NCBI RefSeq assembly: GCF_030704535.1 | Contig: NC_081806.1 | Coordinates: forward strand, 6,201,501-6,265,500 | Direction of reading: 5' to 3' | DNA: 64,000 nt | Source: Vitis vinifera | Lineage: Eukaryota > Streptophyta > Magnoliopsida > Vitales > Vitaceae | Shown here: piece by piece, positions 60,724 to 64,000 of the stretch | How positions within the stretch are numbered: the stretch's first letter is position 1 | Layout of the letters: every line of letters starts with the position of its first letter | Position numbers and translations under genes: made by a program | Notes under the pieces: model-generated | What the model was told of the DNA's origin: nothing | What the model saw: only the letters and a program-made list of their open reading frames with translations | Database searches by the model: none

Positions 60724-63400
60724 TTATAGAGGCTCAAACTCAAAATTGGTATGTTCCAATAGTGGTCCAAGCCTAACCAGCTTAGGTACGATGACATTGT
60801 TCCTGACAGAACACACAACTGGGTTGTCCCACTGCAGGAGTGATCCCACAAGATTTGCACGTATCGTTAATGGAAAGATACGAGGCCACCTTTCGCTTCC
60901 ATACAATCTGAGTGCACCTTCCACAGATTCGGGCCCTAACCTGAGTGCATCTGAGAGCTTTTTTGCGAGAACTACTGCATCTTCCAATGCACAACAAGCG
61001 CCTTGCCCAAGATTGGGAGTCATTGGGTGCCAAGCATCCCCGACCAGCACAACTCCACCTGATGAGGCGGGAGGGCTTATGGCAGGCCACAGCCACCGGT
61101 CTACCAGGGGAGTTCTAATGATTGTGTCATCTGGTGTCAGATCTATGATGTTCAACAGCTCTGAAGGCCAGTTTCTAACCAGTTCTCTTGCCTGCTTCTT
61201 CAGCACTGATGGATCAGTTATCTTTGGACCTAAAAAGCAGACGAACACATACCCCAGACTGTCAGAACAATTTTGATTGTGGGTCAAGGGAGTAATGCAT
61301 GAATATGTTGTTAGAAATACCTGGGGATGGGCTGTTGAAGCAGATGAACCAATAAACTTTTGTTGGAGAAACAGGAACATATCCAGCACGTAATCCCCTT
61401 CCATAGATGTAGTTGACCTTTGGTTCATATGGCATTCTCTCAGGAAAAAATCCAAGCCCACGGAAAGCACAGTGCCCCACATACCTAGGCTCAGAAAACC
61501 CCATCCACTTCGCTACCGGAGAGCGTATCCCATCACAGCCAATCACAATCTGTTAAGCAAGGTCTAGATGATCAGATCATCAAACAAACCCACAATTTCA
61601 TTGTTCAGTTGACAGTCACAACAAAATGATAAAAAATAAAATGAGAAGGGTGAATGCAAGCTGTGTTGCAGAGCAACCTTAACCAGCCCTTCTATTTGCA
61701 GCGGGTTACCTTCCCACTCAGTCGGGTTCCATCCTCAAGTTCCAACAACGTTTCACCCGTCTCAATTCTTTCAATCTTTGCCAGCTTTGAAGAAAAGTGA
61801 ATTGAATCTGTTGGCAATTGATTAGCAAGAGTCTCCAAAAGTATTCTCCTCTCCACCGCGCGGACCTCTTGGCTGTGTAGCATCACATAGTTAATGGAGA
61901 AAGAAGAAAAGTTTGTACATGGCGAAGTCAAAGTGGAAGAAAAAAAACAAATTGTTTTGCAGAATCAAGGACAAGCAGATATGACTGGAATTCATTACCT
62001 TTCATCTTCATCTTTGAACCTGAAGGAGCGCAGCTCCCTACCATCTTCTGATTTTACCACCATCCTGCACAGCTGATACCATGAAACAGTTCAGGAGTAA
62101 AAAACCGAAAGGATAAGCCTTTGCTTCAAACTTCAGTTAACTTCCATAAAATTTCTGTACTGCAAAGGAGAAGCATTTCCACCTTAGTGACTATATACTT
62201 ATGCTTTGATTTGTCCAATAGAGTTTGATTCAGGTAAGCATTCAGTTCCCATAACTATGATGAATATGTGAAGTACTGGTTTTATTCTATCAGCTGGATA
62301 CCACCCCAATTCTTCACTTTTAAAGCTCCCAAGACTAATCACATTGGAAGAAAAAAATATGCTAGCTAGTGGGGCTCATAAATTATATACTTGTTATCAT
62401 ATTCCTCAGCAATTTCAGACTAATTGGATGCCCTAAATTTCAAACTAGCCACATTGCAGTTAGAACTTCTCACAGATACTTGAAGCTTCCATGAAATTCT
62501 CTACTACCAGAAGAAGAAAATTTACCCTTGGATTTCAAGGAATTGGCTCCTGAGATCATTTCCCACTCCCATTGCATCTAATACTCCCCACCCATTCTTG
62601 AAGAGGGTGAGTGAGGTTCCACCAGTGCGAAGTGACTCTGCCTGCTCAAGCACCAACGACCCGACTCCGAGCCTAATCCCATAATAACAAATTTCATCAT
62701 CATTTGGCATGGACATAAATTTTGACTTCTGGGAAAAAAATATCAACAATGCTTAAGAGAAAAGTCCAAGAATTGATTTCAAAGCAAGAAAAGTAATACA
62801 GATTATTTAGAATTGTAGGCAACTATCAAATACATATATGGCTAACTTGGGCTTAGATTGATTTGATGGAAAATTAGGAAATCCAGGACTAAAAAGTTTG
62901 ATTAAAAGTGCGTTTGGGAGTAATTTTCTCGTTTGTTTTAAAAACCATTCTTATTATATCAAATTTATGCATCATTTAATAATGATTTTTAGTATGCTCA
63001 GCATGTAAGAAAAGCAACTTTTATACAAAAAGTAATCAGAATTACAGAAACTATGTGGGCAAAAAGAAATCAAATTCACACCAGGAACTCGGGTCAAATT
63101 TTGGTGAATCAAGGGGCTTTGCTGACCGAACCTGTGGAGGGACACTGCAGTGGCAAGGCCAGCGATTCCGGCACCGACGATGATGATATCCTCCTTTCGG
63201 ACAGGGGGTTGAGCTTCCACCATCGATGCAGAAATGGGTTTAGTTCTGGTTCCAACTCCAAAGTAAGATTGGCTCTGTGGGAATGTTTTGGCTTGAAGAT
63301 GGTGAAGTGATTGAGAGAAAGAAGAAGGCGGTGAGAGAGGAGAATTAAGAAGAAGGAGAGAAGTAAAGCTTTTAGCCATGGATGCTGAGTGGCAGTTCAA
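60724..63400 (-). CDS. FAD-dependent monooxygenase, CTF2/UbiH-like, probably plastid-targeted
   Basis: Six exons on the minus strand (63132-63400, 62526-62672, 61999-62064, 61710-61872, 61321-61549, 60724-61229) join to 459 residues with GT-AG introns. The Ser-rich first ~60 residues resemble a transit peptide. Then come IIIVGAGIAGLATAVSLHR with the FAD-binding GxGxxG (76-81), SLVLEQAESLRTGG, the DG motif IGCDGIRSP (Asp221-Gly222) and the GD motif VLVGDAWHPM (355-356) with LGQGACCALEDA. These three motifs define the p-hydroxybenzoate-hydroxylase fold of class A flavin monooxygenases, which hydroxylate aromatic substrates using NAD(P)H and O2. Closest remembered plant proteins are CTF2A/CTF2B (~440 aa); zeaxanthin epoxidase is related but longer. 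Substrate unknown. An in-frame second Met at 63379 is an alternative start. Confidence 0.9.
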
Positions 63401-64000
63401 TGGTGGTGCACCTGTAGTGGATATTTTTCGTATGGGAAGAGAGGAGGAGGTAGGTGGGGCATGAGAAATTAGTGGTGCACATGAAGCGGTTTGGATCCAT
63501 CAGATTTTACCCGGCAAATTTGAAAGGTTGGTTTTTCATTATGAAGTAAATTACTTAAAACCCCTTTCTTCTCCACGTGAAGGTGAAGGGCACCACAAAA
63601 TCGCCGGGACCATGTAATCTTAGCAATCATGAAAAACTATTTATATAAACATGGTGATGGTCCAAAAATAGACTATTTTGGAGGTGGTTATCTCATATGA
63701 AAAATGTTTTTGGCACGTGTTAGAGCGTGGGGCCAAACAATATGTAGCTAATAAAGAGTATGTGAAATTTGACCTCCCATGGAAGAAACTATAAATTTCC
63801 TTGTTCCAAAAAGATAAAAATGGGCTAGGTCCTTATTTAACCTTCAAGAAGTTGTTGATGCAGAGCCAATTGGAGTCGGATTCACCCAAATGCAATGGAG
63901 ATTGGACAATCTTCCTCCTTTCGTGTGCCTCTTAGAGTATCCGCCTCAGCGAGAATAAGGCTGGACAAACTCTTTCCCTGCACAAAGGATGTCCGGACAT
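63401..64000. other. Upstream region of the monooxygenase gene
   Basis: The 5' side of the minus-strand gene to the window edge. No second gene recognised; no clear TATA box chosen. Confidence 0.4.

Overview
The window is nuclear DNA of a flowering plant. The genes have GT-AG introns, one encodes a DYW-type pentatricopeptide protein and one a plant Rab1, and the gene-poor stretches are AT-rich and full of transposon debris. The gene content and intergenic texture look grapevine-like (Vitaceae), but that species call is inference. No rRNA, tRNA, CRISPR or bacterial-type feature was seen.

Layout. 1-6900 is AT-rich intergenic DNA with small duplications. 7213-8799 is an intronless plastid-type phospholipase A1 (DAD1-like). 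About 9700-10990 is a 148-bp tandem array. 12270-30974 is one 18.7-kb LTR retrotransposon lying on the minus strand, with a 5-bp target duplication and nearly identical 3.9-kb LTRs. 32787-38197 is a seven-exon RGG-box RNA-binding protein of the Stm1/SERBP1 type. 39710-40285 is a Ty1-copia relic, followed by a triplicated ~365-bp repeat. 41744-43738 is a DYW pentatricopeptide editing factor, with a broken copy of its 3' end at about 45218-45315. 46018-50243 (minus) is an eight-exon Rab1/RABD2 GTPase. 50.5-58.0 kb is AT-rich DNA with a 1465-bp Harbinger-type non-autonomous element. 58306-59896 encodes a small one-membrane-segment protein of unknown function. 60724-63400 (minus) is a six-exon FAD monooxygenase of the CTF2/UbiH-like type.

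The retrotransposon is the most interesting object. It has long LTRs, a primer site resembling the tRNA-Arg 3' end, a Tat/Ogre-style gag with a CX2HX4HX4C knuckle, and a second, internally deleted gag-like frame. Only the last ~54 codons of integrase (GPY/F motif) survive; no protease, reverse transcriptase or RNase H was seen, so it must be mobilised in trans. Both LTRs carry an exon-like piece of the beta subunit of Rab geranylgeranyl transferase bounded by splice-like dinucleotides, so genomic host DNA was captured into the LTR. The 3' part holds an array of 17 short hairpins with paired (compensatory) stem changes.

The low-copy genes do not form a pathway, but their order is informative. 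From memory, Arabidopsis has PLA1-Ibeta2, RGGA and a DYW PPR adjacent (At4g16820/16830/16835), and RGG-RAB1 neighbours at At4g17520/17530 and At5g47200/47210. This window has all these families on one segment, which would fit an unfractionated ancestral order.
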